Shown piece after piece: positions 31,307 through 40,781 of a stretch of 64,000 bases of DNA. Every line of letters starts with the position of its first letter. Within the stretch, counting starts at the first letter, position 1. Where the stretch lies: NCBI RefSeq assembly GCF_000281045.1, contig NW_008246076.1:23511-87510 (forward strand), in the 5' to 3' direction. The notes below the pieces were generated by a model. It saw only the letters and a program-made list of their open reading frames with translations, made no database searches and was not told the DNA's origin. Made by a program: the position numbers and the translations under genes. This stretch comes from Saprolegnia diclina VS20. Taxonomy: Eukaryota > Oomycota > Saprolegniomycetes > Saprolegniales > Saprolegniaceae.

Positions 31307-33259
31307 ATGCCAGCGGGGGCGTACCTCGTGGGCGCGATGCCGCCGGTCTGGGCGGAGCGGGCGGCGCGCCTGTACGAGCATAGCATTTCGCTTGCGGGTC
31401 TTCTCGTCATCGTCCTCATCGCCGCCGACTCGATCGTCAACAACTGGGCGTTCAACCACTTCCTCGGGAACGGCCTCTTCTTCACGACGCCGCTCGTCGC
31501 CAGCGACACGCTCGAGGGCCTCAGCGACCAGTACACGTTCTTGAAGGGCGCGTCACTGAGCTCCATCTCGAACGCCGGCACGCGCATGGCCAACTATACC
31601 GTGACCAACCTCGTGACGAAGAGCGACCGCATCTACGTCATTTCGGCCGGGTCGTTCCCGCTGACGCCAGCAACGAACCTCTGCCCGATCTTTCAAGGCG
31701 AGTACGCTATCGACTTGAGCGTAGCGACGAACGTGCGCTTGGCGCTCGTCCAGGACACCATCACGTTTTACCGCGGCAATGCCATCACGCACGCCTTCAC
31801 CGACGACGAGACCAGCAACGTCGGCAACACATCGATGCGCAGCGACGCACTGATCGAGCGCGGGTACCTTGCGGGGCGGTCGGCTGTCGACATGCGCTTC
31901 ACGACCAAACTCTTGCTGGACGCGACGGCGACGCCGCAGAATTTTGTCATGAAGTACTACCGCATCTTCCCGCGCAACTTTTGCTCGGGCTGCGACCCGG
32001 TCGCAGAGCTCGGGTACGGCGTCTGCAACGTCACGTACAGCTACAATGCGACCGAAAAGAAGGTCGTGATTGCCAAGAGCTCCTTTGTCGACGGGTCAGT
32101 CTACAACGTCGGGCTCATGATGACCAACAGCACATTTGGCGTCATCGCGCTCTATGTCAAGCTCGTTGGTATCTTCTTTGGCGTCGGCGGGTACCTCGCG
32201 AGCCGCCGGACCGTGCAGTGGCAGGAGGTCGACATCACCAAGTCCGACTCGTTCGCCGCGCGGGTCTTGCGGACGGTCGCGCCAAAGTACTTTCCCCATG
32301 CGTCCCACGCCCTCCGCTACGATATGTTTTGCTACAACTCGGACATCTTTGTGTTTAGCTACGCGGTCAGCGTCCTCCTCGACATTCAAAACTGCCTTAT
32401 CTTTATGCGCAACGTCAACTTGTACAACAATTTGAGCCCGCAGTTTCTCTACTCGCTGCAGATGTTTTGCTGCAGCATGCGTCTTCTCTGGGTCAACTGC
32501 GCCGTCCTCAAGATCTGCAAGATCCTCTGGAACCTCCTTGGCACCGTCTCGTACAACGGCCAAAGCGCGGTCATGGGCTCTCTCAACTTGAGCAGCGTCA
32601 CGTCGCTGTACCTCAGCGCCGTCCTCCTCATCTACATGCCGCCGTTCATCGAGTACAACAACAATACGTCGATCGCGCTCAAGAACTCGGTCGAGAAGCT
32701 CGACGGTCTCCGCGTCGACGTCTTTGACGGCTTCTACATCCGAGTCGCCGGCTCGATCGTGCTCGGCATGCTCGTCAACCTCGGCCTCATCACGGCGCTC
32801 GACCATCTCTGGAACTTTAAACATTGGAAGCTGCTGCGGAAGCACTCGCTCGCGCGCCAAGCGATGTACAATTCGTCGTCGATCGTCTGCGACTACCTCG
32901 ACGGCATCGAAGTCGAGGCCGAGGGCAAGGCAGGCGGCGCCCTTCTCCTCTGCCGCGCGCGCCGCCTCAGCACGCTCCAGTGGTTCTTCATGAGCCATCT
33001 CACGTGCTTTGGGCTGCCAGAGAAGGAGATGCGCAACAAGCGTGTCGCCAAGACCACGCTGCAGAACACGGCGCACTCGATGCAGCACGACGAGGTCGAC
33101 GCCAAAGGCATCGGCAACGACGACCTCCGCGACACGTCGTACTTGGTCGTCCAGGACGGCGACCCCAACATCCACCTCTTGGACCCGATGCTCAACGACG
33201 TGACGAGCCTCGTGTACAACATCAAAATTCTCAAAAACACCTCGGTCACCATCAAGTGA
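31307..33259 (+). CDS. Polytopic membrane protein, complete paralogue of the left-edge gene
   Basis: Intronless, 650 aa. One N-terminal helix (SLAGLLVIVLIAADSIV) is followed by about 280 extracytoplasmic residues with several N-glycosylation sequons and cysteines (NLCPIFQ, FCSGCDPVAELGYGVCNVTYSY). Five or more helices come next, including FGVIALYVKLVGIFFGVGGY, and then a C-terminal cytosolic tail of about 120 residues with a conserved ending (LDPMLNDVTSLVYN). The family is unknown to me and appears lineage-specific. It lies 135 bp downstream of the glucan synthase on the same strand. Function unknown; a wall or surface role would be speculation from position alone. Confidence 0.85.
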   Translation: MPAGAYLVGAMPPVWAERAARLYEHSISLAGLLVIVLIAADSIVNNWAFNHFLGNGLFFTTPLVASDTLEGLSDQYTFLKGASLSSISNAGTRMANYTVTNLVTKSDRIYVISAGSFPLTPATNLCPIFQGEYAIDLSVATNVRLALVQDTITFYRGNAITHAFTDDETSNVGNTSMRSDALIERGYLAGRSAVDMRFTTKLLLDATATPQNFVMKYYRIFPRNFCSGCDPVAELGYGVCNVTYSYNATEKKVVIAKSSFVDGSVYNVGLMMTNSTFGVIALYVKLVGIFFGVGGYLASRRTVQWQEVDITKSDSFAARVLRTVAPKYFPHASHALRYDMFCYNSDIFVFSYAVSVLLDIQNCLIFMRNVNLYNNLSPQFLYSLQMFCCSMRLLWVNCAVLKICKILWNLLGTVSYNGQSAVMGSLNLSSVTSLYLSAVLLIYMPPFIEYNNNTSIALKNSVEKLDGLRVDVFDGFYIRVAGSIVLGMLVNLGLITALDHLWNFKHWKLLRKHSLARQAMYNSSSIVCDYLDGIEVEAEGKAGGALLLCRARRLSTLQWFFMSHLTCFGLPEKEMRNKRVAKTTLQNTAHSMQHDEVDAKGIGNDDLRDTSYLVVQDGDPNIHLLDPMLNDVTSLVYNIKILKNTSVTIK

Positions 33260-33498
33260 GGCGCTCGATAGATTGATACTCTTCGCTGTCCAAAGTCACA
33301 TAAAGGCAGAGCATGTCCATCGTCGTACCTAAACCATTCATAATGCATCCATGACCTTGATATGTCCTTGATACGAGAGCTCGTCTAGCCAACTTTGCAC
33401 ACAATGTGTCTAAGGACACCGAGGCGGCAGATTCTCATGTCCATATATGGACGTTCAATATCTACTGTACCCGAGGACTTGGATCTATTAGTTCTTAT

Positions 33499-34302
33499 TT
33501 ACGCTTTCGGGGCCTTCTTCTTCGCAGCAACCTTCTTCGCCGGAGCCTTCATCGCAGGCGCCTTCTCGGTAGAAGCCGTCTTGACAGCGGCCTTCTTCGC
33601 AGGCGCGGCCTTCTTCGCAGGCGCGGCCTTGGCATCGTCTGTCGTCTTCTTCGGGGCCTTGGCCTCGGCCTCGGCCTTCTTGGCCGCCGCTTCCTCCATC
33701 TTCTTCTTCTTCTTGGACGCACCGTCTTCGCCGGCGGCTTCGCGCTTGAGCTTGCGCTTGAGCTGCTTGCGCTTGTTGGCCGCGCGCCGCTTCTCGATTT
33801 CCTCGGGCGTGATCGCGTTGCGCAGGTGCTTCTTACTCTGGAGGTGGCTCACAACGTCCTTCTCGTTCTGGAGTTGGATCTTGGGACACTTTTTGCAGCG
33901 AAAGCCGTTGGCGCCGTTCTCGAACGTCGTCGGAACAAAGTCGTCCAGGAACGACGGCCGCTCTACCTCCTCTGCGTCCGAGTCCGAGTCGTCGGCCAAC
34001 GCGCTCTTCTTCGTCTTCTTCAGCGGCGTCGGCGCCTCGGCGTCCGACTCGTCGTCGCTGCTCTCGGCAATGAGCTGCTGCACGCGGCTACGGCGCGCCG
34101 CCGCCGTCTCGTGCGCCGGCACCTCGTCGGCGTCGCTGGCCTCGTCGTCGTCGCTAGCCTCATCGGCCTCGTCAGCGTCGCTGGCCTCGTCCTCGCTGAG
34201 GTCGCTGGCCACCTGGACGTCGTCGCTCCCTTCGTTCTCGCTCAGGAGTACGTCGATGTCCATGAGCCGGACATGCTTCTGGGCCGCGCGGTATAGAGCC
34301 AT
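33499..34302 (-). CDS. Nuclear C2H2 zinc-finger protein with histone H1-like Lys/Ala tail
   Basis: Intronless, 267 aa, starting MALYRAAQKHVRLMDIDVLL at 34302. Residues 20-125 are strongly acidic with Asp/Ser/Glu repeats (SDADEADEASDDDEASDADE). One U1-type C2H2 finger follows: RCKKCPKIQLQNEKDVVSHL then QSKKH. After a basic helix (EIEKRRAANKRKQLKRKLKR) comes a Lys/Ala/Pro-rich tail of AKKAAPAKK-type repeats like histone H1. The composition suggests a nucleolar or chromatin protein that binds RNA or DNA. I cannot name an orthologue. It converges with the membrane-protein gene (239 bp between stops). Confidence 0.75.
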   Translation of the reverse strand: MALYRAAQKHVRLMDIDVLLSENEGSDDVQVASDLSEDEASDADEADEASDDDEASDADEVPAHETAAARRSRVQQLIAESSDDESDAEAPTPLKKTKKSALADDSDSDAEEVERPSFLDDFVPTTFENGANGFRCKKCPKIQLQNEKDVVSHLQSKKHLRNAITPEEIEKRRAANKRKQLKRKLKREAAGEDGASKKKKKMEEAAAKKAEAEAKAPKKTTDDAKAAPAKKAAPAKKAAVKTASTEKAPAMKAPAKKVAAKKKAPKA

Positions 34303-34748
34303 CTTGAATTTGAGCCAACTCCGATCGCGTCCGGTGGGCGCCAGCAATTTTATACTCGAGGTACAAACTTATCTTGCTTTTTATATTGAACTACACGTAT
34401 TTTTATTGTTGCTTTGAGCTATTCCTTTATAAAGAGCTTTAGTAGAGTGTTCGCAGAGAGAGCAGTAGGTTGACCACCAATGAAACGAAGCGCTTTGGCG
34501 CGTTATTGCTCGCATTTTGATTTTTTTGCATTGTTCTGAGGGAGATGATCGACGAGTCATTCTCTCAAAACAGCTGACATAGCATCTAGTGCATGTAAAT
34601 CCCCCTACGTGCCGCCAGAGACAGGAAGGGTATATTAACAAGTTACGGAACATATATGGCGTAATTCCCTCAATATTCGACTGAAAAGCGCAGTGACAAG
34701 GAGAACGTGGCGATCTTAGTGCAATAAGAAGGCCATTGCCGAAGCTTG
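34303..34748. other. Divergent intergenic region, about 450 bp
   Basis: AT-rich spacer between the zinc-finger gene and the BtuF-like gene. No ORF with family similarity. Confidence 0.5.
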
Positions 34749-35777
34749 ATGGCCCCGCTGCGCATCGTGTCGCTGCTGCCGTCGGCGACGGAGCTCGTGT
34801 ACTACGTCCTGTGCCAGCTCGACGAAGATGACCCCGCGGGCGCGCCCCATGCGCAGCTCGTTGGGCGGTCCCACGAGTGCGACTGGCCCGAGGCTCTTGT
34901 CGCCGGCGTGCCCATGCTTACGGCGTCCCAGATCAAGTTTACCACGTCTGCCGAGGTCGATGCGCAGGTGCGCGCGCAGCTTTCGACGGGCGTCGGTCTC
35001 TACTCGGTGCGCCTCGAGCTTCTCCAGTCGCTCTTGCCCGACTTCATTGTGACCCAGTCGCTCTGCAAGGTGTGTTCGGTCGACTACTGCATGGTGGACG
35101 AGCTCACGGCCGGCATGAGCCCCCGACCTGTCTTGATCGACACGAACCCAATGTCGGTCAACGATGTCCTCGCCGACATCCGACGCATCGCGACAACTCT
35201 CGGCTTTCACGACGCCGGGCAGCGCGTCGTCGCCAAGCTCCAGCGCCGCATCGACATTGCGCGCGCGATCGTCGCGTCCAAGCTCCTTCCGGGCATGCGT
35301 CGCCGGAGCATTGGCTTTTGCGAGTGGACCGACCCGATCTTCTGCGGCGGCCACTGGACGCCCCAGCTCATCGAAATGGCCGGCGCCGTCCACCCGCTCA
35401 ACTTGACCACCGGCGGTGTCGAGACGGGCGCGCACCCGTCGCGGTCGATTCCAGCCAACGAGTTTGTCGCGTCGGACCCCGACATCATCGTTGTCGCGCC
35501 GTGCGGCCTCGACATGGACGCGACCAAGCGCGAGCTGGCGCCACTCATATATCATGATTGGTGGAAGCAGCTCCGCGCAGTCCGCCAAGGCCGCGTGTAC
35601 CTCGTGAACGGCAACCACATGTTCAACCGCCCAGGCCCACGCCTTGTCGACGCGCTCGAGTGGCTTGTCGCGATGCTCTGGGACGTCCCCAGCGCATGTG
35701 CGCCGGACTTTCCGGCCGAGAAATGGGTGCCGCCCACGGGGTATTTTGAAAGTCCCAAGTCGAAAAGCGCACAATAG
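34749..35777 (+). CDS. BtuF/FepB-like periplasmic-binding-protein fold (cobalamin-binding type)
   Basis: Intronless, 342 aa. It starts MAPLRIVSLLPSATELVYYV and has LVGRSHECDWPEAL, PMLTASQIKF, LLQSLLPDFIVTQSLCKVCSV, GFCEWTDPIFCGGHWTPQLIEMAG and DPDIIVVAPCGLDM. This is the pattern of the COG0614 / Peripla_BP_2 proteins (bacterial vitamin B12 or siderophore binding). There is no signal peptide, so it should be cytosolic rather than an ABC-transporter partner. Related stand-alone proteins occur in plants and protists. A bacterial origin by old transfer is plausible, but base composition matches the neighbours. Ligand unknown. Confidence 0.85.
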   Translation: MAPLRIVSLLPSATELVYYVLCQLDEDDPAGAPHAQLVGRSHECDWPEALVAGVPMLTASQIKFTTSAEVDAQVRAQLSTGVGLYSVRLELLQSLLPDFIVTQSLCKVCSVDYCMVDELTAGMSPRPVLIDTNPMSVNDVLADIRRIATTLGFHDAGQRVVAKLQRRIDIARAIVASKLLPGMRRRSIGFCEWTDPIFCGGHWTPQLIEMAGAVHPLNLTTGGVETGAHPSRSIPANEFVASDPDIIVVAPCGLDMDATKRELAPLIYHDWWKQLRAVRQGRVYLVNGNHMFNRPGPRLVDALEWLVAMLWDVPSACAPDFPAEKWVPPTGYFESPKSKSAQ

Positions 35778-36013
35778 TCGAAAACAAACAGAATACATGT
35801 TGAGAAACAGTGTATACAACAGAATCTCACACGATCACCACAACCGCCATGTCCGTGATCCATGCGAATGCTCGTATCTTTTTGCACGGGTCGTAGGAAC
35901 GAACGCTACGCACGGGATCACGGGTCACGACATGGATCTGTGACAAGAGACAACGTGGATACATACTTTGGCTCATTGCGCAAGAATTAATACTCTGTGT
36001 TTGCGTCGGCAGT

Positions 36014-36664
36014 ATGCTTGCAATCCTCTTCTTCGGGCTCGGACTCCTCCCGCTGGGTCTCGTCATGACGTTTTACGGCTTTGGTCGACGTCGCTTGACC
36101 GGTCGTATCTCGGCCTTTCTTCTGAGCTTCCTCTGGCTCCTCGTACTCGCCAGACTCGTTATCGCCGACACGACGACCGTTCACGTGGCGCTGGCTTGCC
36201 TGCTGTCACTGTGTCCCACGCTCGTCGCCGTCGCCAGCTCCTCGTTTGGCGACGCGTGCACGGTCGCGCTATCTGCGTTTCTCGCTCTCTTGACGCCGCT
36301 TTCGCTGACCTCTCTCCCGATCGCGCTCATCGGTGGCTCGATCGGCGGACTTGTTCTCGGCTACTGGGGCCGCCAGCGACAAAGCGCAGTTCTTATCGCG
36401 TCGGCCTTCTCGGGGGCGTACCTCGTCTCGATCTTTGTCGGGCTTGTCTACTTGGTCGGACTCGTCACCGCCACCAATGGCGAACGTCGAGCACGCACCG
36501 GTGACGACGAGGCGACGAAGGTTCTAGTCGCAACGACCGTCTCGCTCGGCCTCGTGTTCGGATGTGGTCTCTACGTCCAGTGGCAAGGCATGACCACCGG
36601 CTTGGACCTTGCGCGGCGCGATGCGTCAGCGACCGAACTCGAGACTCCATTGGAGATTGTATGA
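36014..36664 (+). CDS. Small multispan membrane protein, array member 1
   Basis: Intronless, 216 aa, with seven or so hydrophobic helices from the first residues (MLAILFFGLGLLPLGLVMTF) to a C-terminal one (VLVATTVSLGLVFGCGLYVQW), then a short polar tail. Glycine-rich packing (LIGGSIGGLVLGYWG) and SAFSGAYLVSIFVG are shared in position with the next members. It resembles TMEM198/DUF4203-type proteins in length and helix count, but that assignment is tentative. Most diverged of the array with 37487 and 39425. Confidence 0.7.
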   Translation: MLAILFFGLGLLPLGLVMTFYGFGRRRLTGRISAFLLSFLWLLVLARLVIADTTTVHVALACLLSLCPTLVAVASSSFGDACTVALSAFLALLTPLSLTSLPIALIGGSIGGLVLGYWGRQRQSAVLIASAFSGAYLVSIFVGLVYLVGLVTATNGERRARTGDDEATKVLVATTVSLGLVFGCGLYVQWQGMTTGLDLARRDASATELETPLEIV

Positions 36665-36789
36665 GAGAATAAGACGTCTTCATGTAGTTAACAAGTTATA
36701 GCAACTAGACTCTATCTGGCGCAAGAGCTGTGGCTCAGAGACCAGAGTGAGGGTCTGGAGCCGAAGAATGATGGTTGCATTGGATTGGA

Positions 36790-36835
36790 CCAATCACAGC
36801 ACATGGCGCGGAGTGCGCTGACAGCGTTTGATTGG
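36790..36835. promoter_or_regulatory. Paired inverted CCAAT-box elements
   Basis: CCAATCA at 36790-36796 and TGATTGG at 36829-36835, in opposite orientation and 32 bp apart. Another ATTGGATTGGACC sequence lies just before them. They precede the short ORF starting at 36936. Confidence 0.4.
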
Positions 36836-36935
36836 CTCGTGGCGAGGCGTGCCCGTCGTGGATTGGCTGCGTCGTTTGGTCATTTCTCTAAACCTCTTTG
36901 ACCGAGTCAGACTCCAAATTGACGTGCTCGGAAGA

Positions 36936-37163
36936 ATGACGCTGCTCCCCGCCAGCTCCGTTTTGCGCCGTTTGGAGGCGCGCTTGGACGCGCTCTGCAG
37001 CAACTTGGACGACGTGCCGTACCACGACCTCAGCATCTTCGAGAAGCTCTTGATGGAAGCCTGCGCCGACGACGTTGATGTCGAGAACCCGCGATCGCCT
37101 CAGCATCCCCATGGCCACGTGGTCGCTTGCGGTCCGAGAGATCCCTACGAAAGTATTCTATAA
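36936..37163 (+). CDS. Short ORF downstream of CCAAT elements, uncertain
   Basis: A 75-codon ORF starting MTLLPASSVLRRLEARLDAL, with a plausible amphipathic, helix-rich sequence (FEKLLMEACADDVDVEN), and lying 100 bp after two CCAAT boxes. There is no family similarity I know. It could be a short real protein, the first exon of a broken gene, or chance. Confidence 0.3.
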   Translation: MTLLPASSVLRRLEARLDALCSNLDDVPYHDLSIFEKLLMEACADDVDVENPRSPQHPHGHVVACGPRDPYESIL

Positions 37164-37486
37164 TCCATTGCAAGTTTGAACGTACACTATAATTACTGCT
37201 GACCAGCAGCACCTTCAACCTGATAACAATGTCTCGTACGGTCGAAGTATTTCGAATTTTGTGTTTTAAACTGAAATGTAGGAATTCAATCGCGACATGT
37301 CCAGTGGACACGAAGATCAACGTCAGCAGCTGTGTCCACGCAGATGGCGGCAACCATCAGCAGCGTCTGTGGATACTACACCTCAACACCCGCTCTCGTG
37401 GACACAGTGTGGACACGTGCGACACCAATGGGCGAGGCGGCTGGGGATGTATCATTTCCCAGTGTTCCCTCCCTCCACCAAGTACC

Positions 37487-38128
37487 ATGACCATCGACAT
37501 CATCGCCACCATCCTCTCGGTCGTCGTGTTGCTGCTGGCACTGCCCGTGACCTTTGCCGGCTACAAGCTCCAAGTCCTCACGGGCGCCGTCTCCAGCTTC
37601 TTCGCCGCCGCTCTTTGGTGCAAGCTCATCATCGCTGGCTTCATGCGCAGCTCGTTCCTCACGCTTCTCATCGGCATCATTGCGGCGGTCGTTGCCGCAC
37701 GTATCCACGTGGTTGGTCGCTTTGGCACCGTCGCGCTCGCGGTGCTCTTGATCACTGAGGCCGTCGTCGCCAGCATCTACACCTACTACGCGCTCGCTAT
37801 CGTCATTGTCTCAGTCGTCACGATCACCATCGCGTATCTGAGCTACAACTCACGCAAAGCGCTAATTCTCTCGTCGGCGTTCTCAGGGGCAGCGCTGCTC
37901 GCGGGGGCCGTCGCGATCTTGACAGCGACAACCGACCGCGCTTTTGACCGCTACGAACGATCGTTCGAGATGGACAGTGACGGCACCATGGTTATTCTTG
38001 TGCTTGCGCTGGCGTTCCTCGGTGGCCTCGTGGTGCAATTCCGCTTCACGGCGCCCCTCGACACCCCGCCCGCGCCGACACTCGCAAGTGAAGAGACACC
38101 GCGCACGGCTCCGTACGCAGCTGTCTAG
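37487..38128 (+). CDS. Small multispan membrane protein, array member 2
   Basis: Intronless, 213 aa, with about seven helices. Blocks shared with member 3 (38784-39425, minus) are LALPVTFAGYKLQVLTGAVSS, VGRFGTVALA, IYTYYAL, YLSYNSRKALILSSAFSGA and LAFLGGLVVQFRFTAPLD, showing a fairly recent duplication. The start at 37487 puts the first helix at the N-terminus as in member 3; the frame stays open upstream but has no similarity. The tail ends ETPRTAPYAAV, a motif that also survives in the decayed copy at 40782. Function unknown. Confidence 0.8.
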   Translation: MTIDIIATILSVVVLLLALPVTFAGYKLQVLTGAVSSFFAAALWCKLIIAGFMRSSFLTLLIGIIAAVVAARIHVVGRFGTVALAVLLITEAVVASIYTYYALAIVIVSVVTITIAYLSYNSRKALILSSAFSGAALLAGAVAILTATTDRAFDRYERSFEMDSDGTMVILVLALAFLGGLVVQFRFTAPLDTPPAPTLASEETPRTAPYAAV

Positions 38129-38783
38129 CCTTTAGCCTTATACAGTCTGTATTACAAATCGAATGTATGCAGACTCAAAGCATCAGGACGGAAGCGATGG
38201 ACTGGTTGTGTCTTTGTCGCTGCGAATCTGCGTTTGGCGCTCAGCGGATCCTCTATGACTAGGACAGATCGTCGATGAGTGCTTGAAACGTGTGCGTCCT
38301 CCAAGTCGCGACATGCGAAGTGGCCATGAAGACTGGAAACGTCAGCAACAACCATTTGGCAGCGCGCTATGTCAAGCGCCTGTCAACATACACGATACAA
38401 GTCTGCTGCGTGTATGCTGGCTCTCTCACAGCCTGTCTATCGTCAAAAGCGGTGGCTCTGGTCGACATATTTAGCCACTGGTTGGCCACCGGGTAGCGCC
38501 GGGTTGAGCGTTGTAACTTGGTACTGTGGGCCGGCGCAGTCGAGACCAAGGAAAGAACCAAGCTTTATTCCCTTGATCGAGAGGCATTATTATTCCTGTA
38601 CTAGTAGTACCACATGGGTGGCTCAGCTCTGGGTTCGAGTCCCGTTGGCGCGTTACTTTTCGCAAGAGAGTATGTACCAGTTGAGCAATGTTGTTGGTGC
38701 ATTCCAGGCGGTACGACGCGTCTTGTGCAACAAAACAAAAAGACTATATAACTATACAAGACTATATTACGATACGACGCTGA
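38129..38783. other. Convergent intergenic region, about 650 bp
   Basis: Non-coding. Around 38618-38660 a GGTTCGAGTCCCG sequence resembles a tRNA T-arm/B-box, but no cloverleaf can be drawn around it. Confidence 0.5.
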
Positions 38784-39425
38784 TTAGACGGCCGTGAATG
38801 GCACCTCGTTCTCCGGTGTTGTCGTCGGCGATGTGGCGTCGACGGGCGCTGTGAAGCGCAGCTGCACCAAGAGACCACCGAGGAAGGCGACCGCGAGCGT
38901 GATTATGGTCACGGTGCCGTAGCCGCCCGAGCCAAAAGACAGCTCGTCGCGGTCAAAAGTGCGGTAACTGGTCGATGTCAAGGTCGCGATAGCACCCGCG
39001 AGGAGCCAAGCCCCTGCGAACGCCGACGAGAGAATCAGCGCCGTGCGCGAGTTGTAGCTCAGATACGCGACGACGATCGTAGCGACTGAAACGACAGCGA
39101 CGAGCAGCGCGTAGTAGGTGTAGACGTCGGCGACGACGGCCGTTGCGACGGTGAATGCCGCAAGCGCGACGGTGCCAAAGCGGCCGGCGGCAGGGAACCG
39201 CGCGGCGACACCGGCGGCAAGGACACCGATGGCGAGCGCGACGATCGTGCTCAGTAGGTCGCTGGCGGTGCGAAGGACGAGCAGACTCCAGGCGGCGCCG
39301 AGGAGGAAGCTGGAGATTGCACCGGTCAACACTTGAAACTTGTAGCCGACAAAGGTGATCGGCAGTGCGAGCACGAGCACGATAATCGCGAGAGCGGTGC
39401 CGAGCGTGCTGGGCGTATCGAGCAT
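38784..39425 (-). CDS. Small multispan membrane protein, array member 3
   Basis: Intronless, 213 aa, starting MLDTPSTLGTALAIIVLVLA. It is collinear with member 2 over its whole length (LALPITFVGYKFQVLTGAISS, AAGRFGTVALAAF, VYTYYALL, YLSYNSRTALILSSAFAGAW, LAVAFLGGLLVQLRFTAPVD). It has the same length and the same tail form (VPFTAV against APYAAV). It lies in inverted orientation, so members 2 and 3 form a tail-to-tail pair. Confidence 0.8.
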   Translation of the reverse strand: MLDTPSTLGTALAIIVLVLALPITFVGYKFQVLTGAISSFLLGAAWSLLVLRTASDLLSTIVALAIGVLAAGVAARFPAAGRFGTVALAAFTVATAVVADVYTYYALLVAVVSVATIVVAYLSYNSRTALILSSAFAGAWLLAGAIATLTSTSYRTFDRDELSFGSGGYGTVTIITLAVAFLGGLLVQLRFTAPVDATSPTTTPENEVPFTAV

Positions 39426-39759
39426 AGTTGACGGTCTTGGCTTTGAGCAAGTTGGAAAATGACTCTCGGCGTATATTCATCGGGATACTATGAAAAACAT
39501 GTGGCAGAGGGTGTCCACCCCAGAATCACCAAGTCAGTCACCCACGCCGCGCGCCAACCAGAGCGACCGGTGATGACAGGTGGTCGTTATTGGTCCTTGT
39601 AGGAGGCTGGTGGATGAGCGGACTTGTCGACTATAAGTCCTTTTGCACAGAGTCGAGGATACGGGTCGTCTGCGATAACGGGGCCTTGGGCGCGAGAGAC
39701 TGAAAGAGCGGCTCGGGCCGTCTGATGCAGCGGTTGAGACGTGTGCAACGTTTTTGGCT

Positions 39760-39824
39760 CCTGGATTCTTATCGAGTTTGATGGGGCGCTCCCTGTTCCT
39801 CGCCAAAACTGATAAGAATCCAGG
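39760..39824. repeat. 14-bp inverted repeat with 37-bp loop
   Basis: CCTGGATTCTTATC at 39760-39773 is perfectly complementary to GATAAGAATCCAGG at 39811-39824. It lies in the spacer between array members 3 and 4. It could form a hairpin or be a site for a dimeric protein or an excised element. Confidence 0.7.
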
Positions 39825-40008
39825 GGATTCCCTTGGATGCTGGACACGAGAGCATAGACGCAGCCTGAAGTGTCCTCGAGTTTGCTATCCTGTTGCATAA
39901 TCGGGCTCCTCGTCCGTCGCCGCAGCCAGCTCTACCTTGCGTCTTGACTCCAGCTAACAGGATCGACAATGACCTCAATACAGTGTCTCGAAACAGTGTC
40001 TTGAAATC

Positions 40009-40602
40009 TCATTCTCGATTTAGCAACGCTGCGTTGGTCGATGTGGGCAGCAGGGGCACCGTCCGGAGAGTGCGGAGGCCATCGGGCGGCGCTGTGCACT
40101 TGATTTGGGCTCCAAGTCCAACGACAAAGAAGACGCCAAAGACAATCGCTGACGCGTAGTAGAGTCCTGCAAGCGACTGAGCCGTGAGGACTAAGACGCC
40201 ACTGGACGCAACCACCGCGCCGGTGAAGGCCAAGAGTCGACCGTCCCGTGCGTCGCCAGACGCAACGCCGAGCCCAACCGCTGCGACGCCCGCCACGATT
40301 GGCGCTGCGACAGCGCCAAGGCCGAGAAGGCCCCCGAAAAAGCTGACGAGTATGAACGCAGCGACGGCCACGGTGCAGAAGGCGCCAAAGCGCTCGCGAA
40401 GGCCGCCGCCGACCGCGATGGCGAGACCGAGGCCAAGCGCTACACCAAGCGGCGCGCCCAGCGTTGTTGCAACGACACCACCGAGAAGAAAGCCAGAGAC
40501 GACACTTGTGTAGCGGGAATAGCGGCAGCCAGCGAGGAGCACGGGTAGCGCTAGGGCCAACGACGCGATGGCCGTCGCGAGGGCGGTGTCATCGGTCGCC
40601 AT
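40009..40602 (-). CDS. Small multispan membrane protein, array member 4
   Basis: Intronless, 197 aa from the ATG at 40602 (AAAATGGCG context, first helix directly after). An in-frame ATG at 40683 would add 27 residues without family similarity. Glycine/alanine-rich helices (GVALGLGLAIAVGGGL, GAVAAPIVAGVAAVGLGVA) follow the same spacing as members 2 and 3, ending in IVFGVFFVVGLGAQIKCTAPPDGL, the counterpart of the VQFRFTAPLD block. Diverged member of the array. Confidence 0.75.
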   Translation of the reverse strand: MATDDTALATAIASLALALPVLLAGCRYSRYTSVVSGFLLGGVVATTLGAPLGVALGLGLAIAVGGGLRERFGAFCTVAVAAFILVSFFGGLLGLGAVAAPIVAGVAAVGLGVASGDARDGRLLAFTGAVVASSGVLVLTAQSLAGLYYASAIVFGVFFVVGLGAQIKCTAPPDGLRTLRTVPLLPTSTNAALLNRE

Positions 40603-40781
40603 TTTAGTTTCAACGGCGGACACGCCAGTGTCGCACGGGAGTGGGACTGCGAAGTGACACCAATGGAAACCGCGCAATGCCATACACTACGTGTACCGCT
40701 AGTGCTCTGTAGTCGGAACGTCAAGTATTAACCCTCCCAGACCTAACTGCGGATAATAGATAGTTATACAAAAAGCAAAGG

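Noticed and set aside
38618..38660. Possible tRNA (GGTTCGAGTCCCG resembles a B-box)
   Set aside because: The T-stem pairs imperfectly, and no acceptor, D or anticodon arm can be placed around it.
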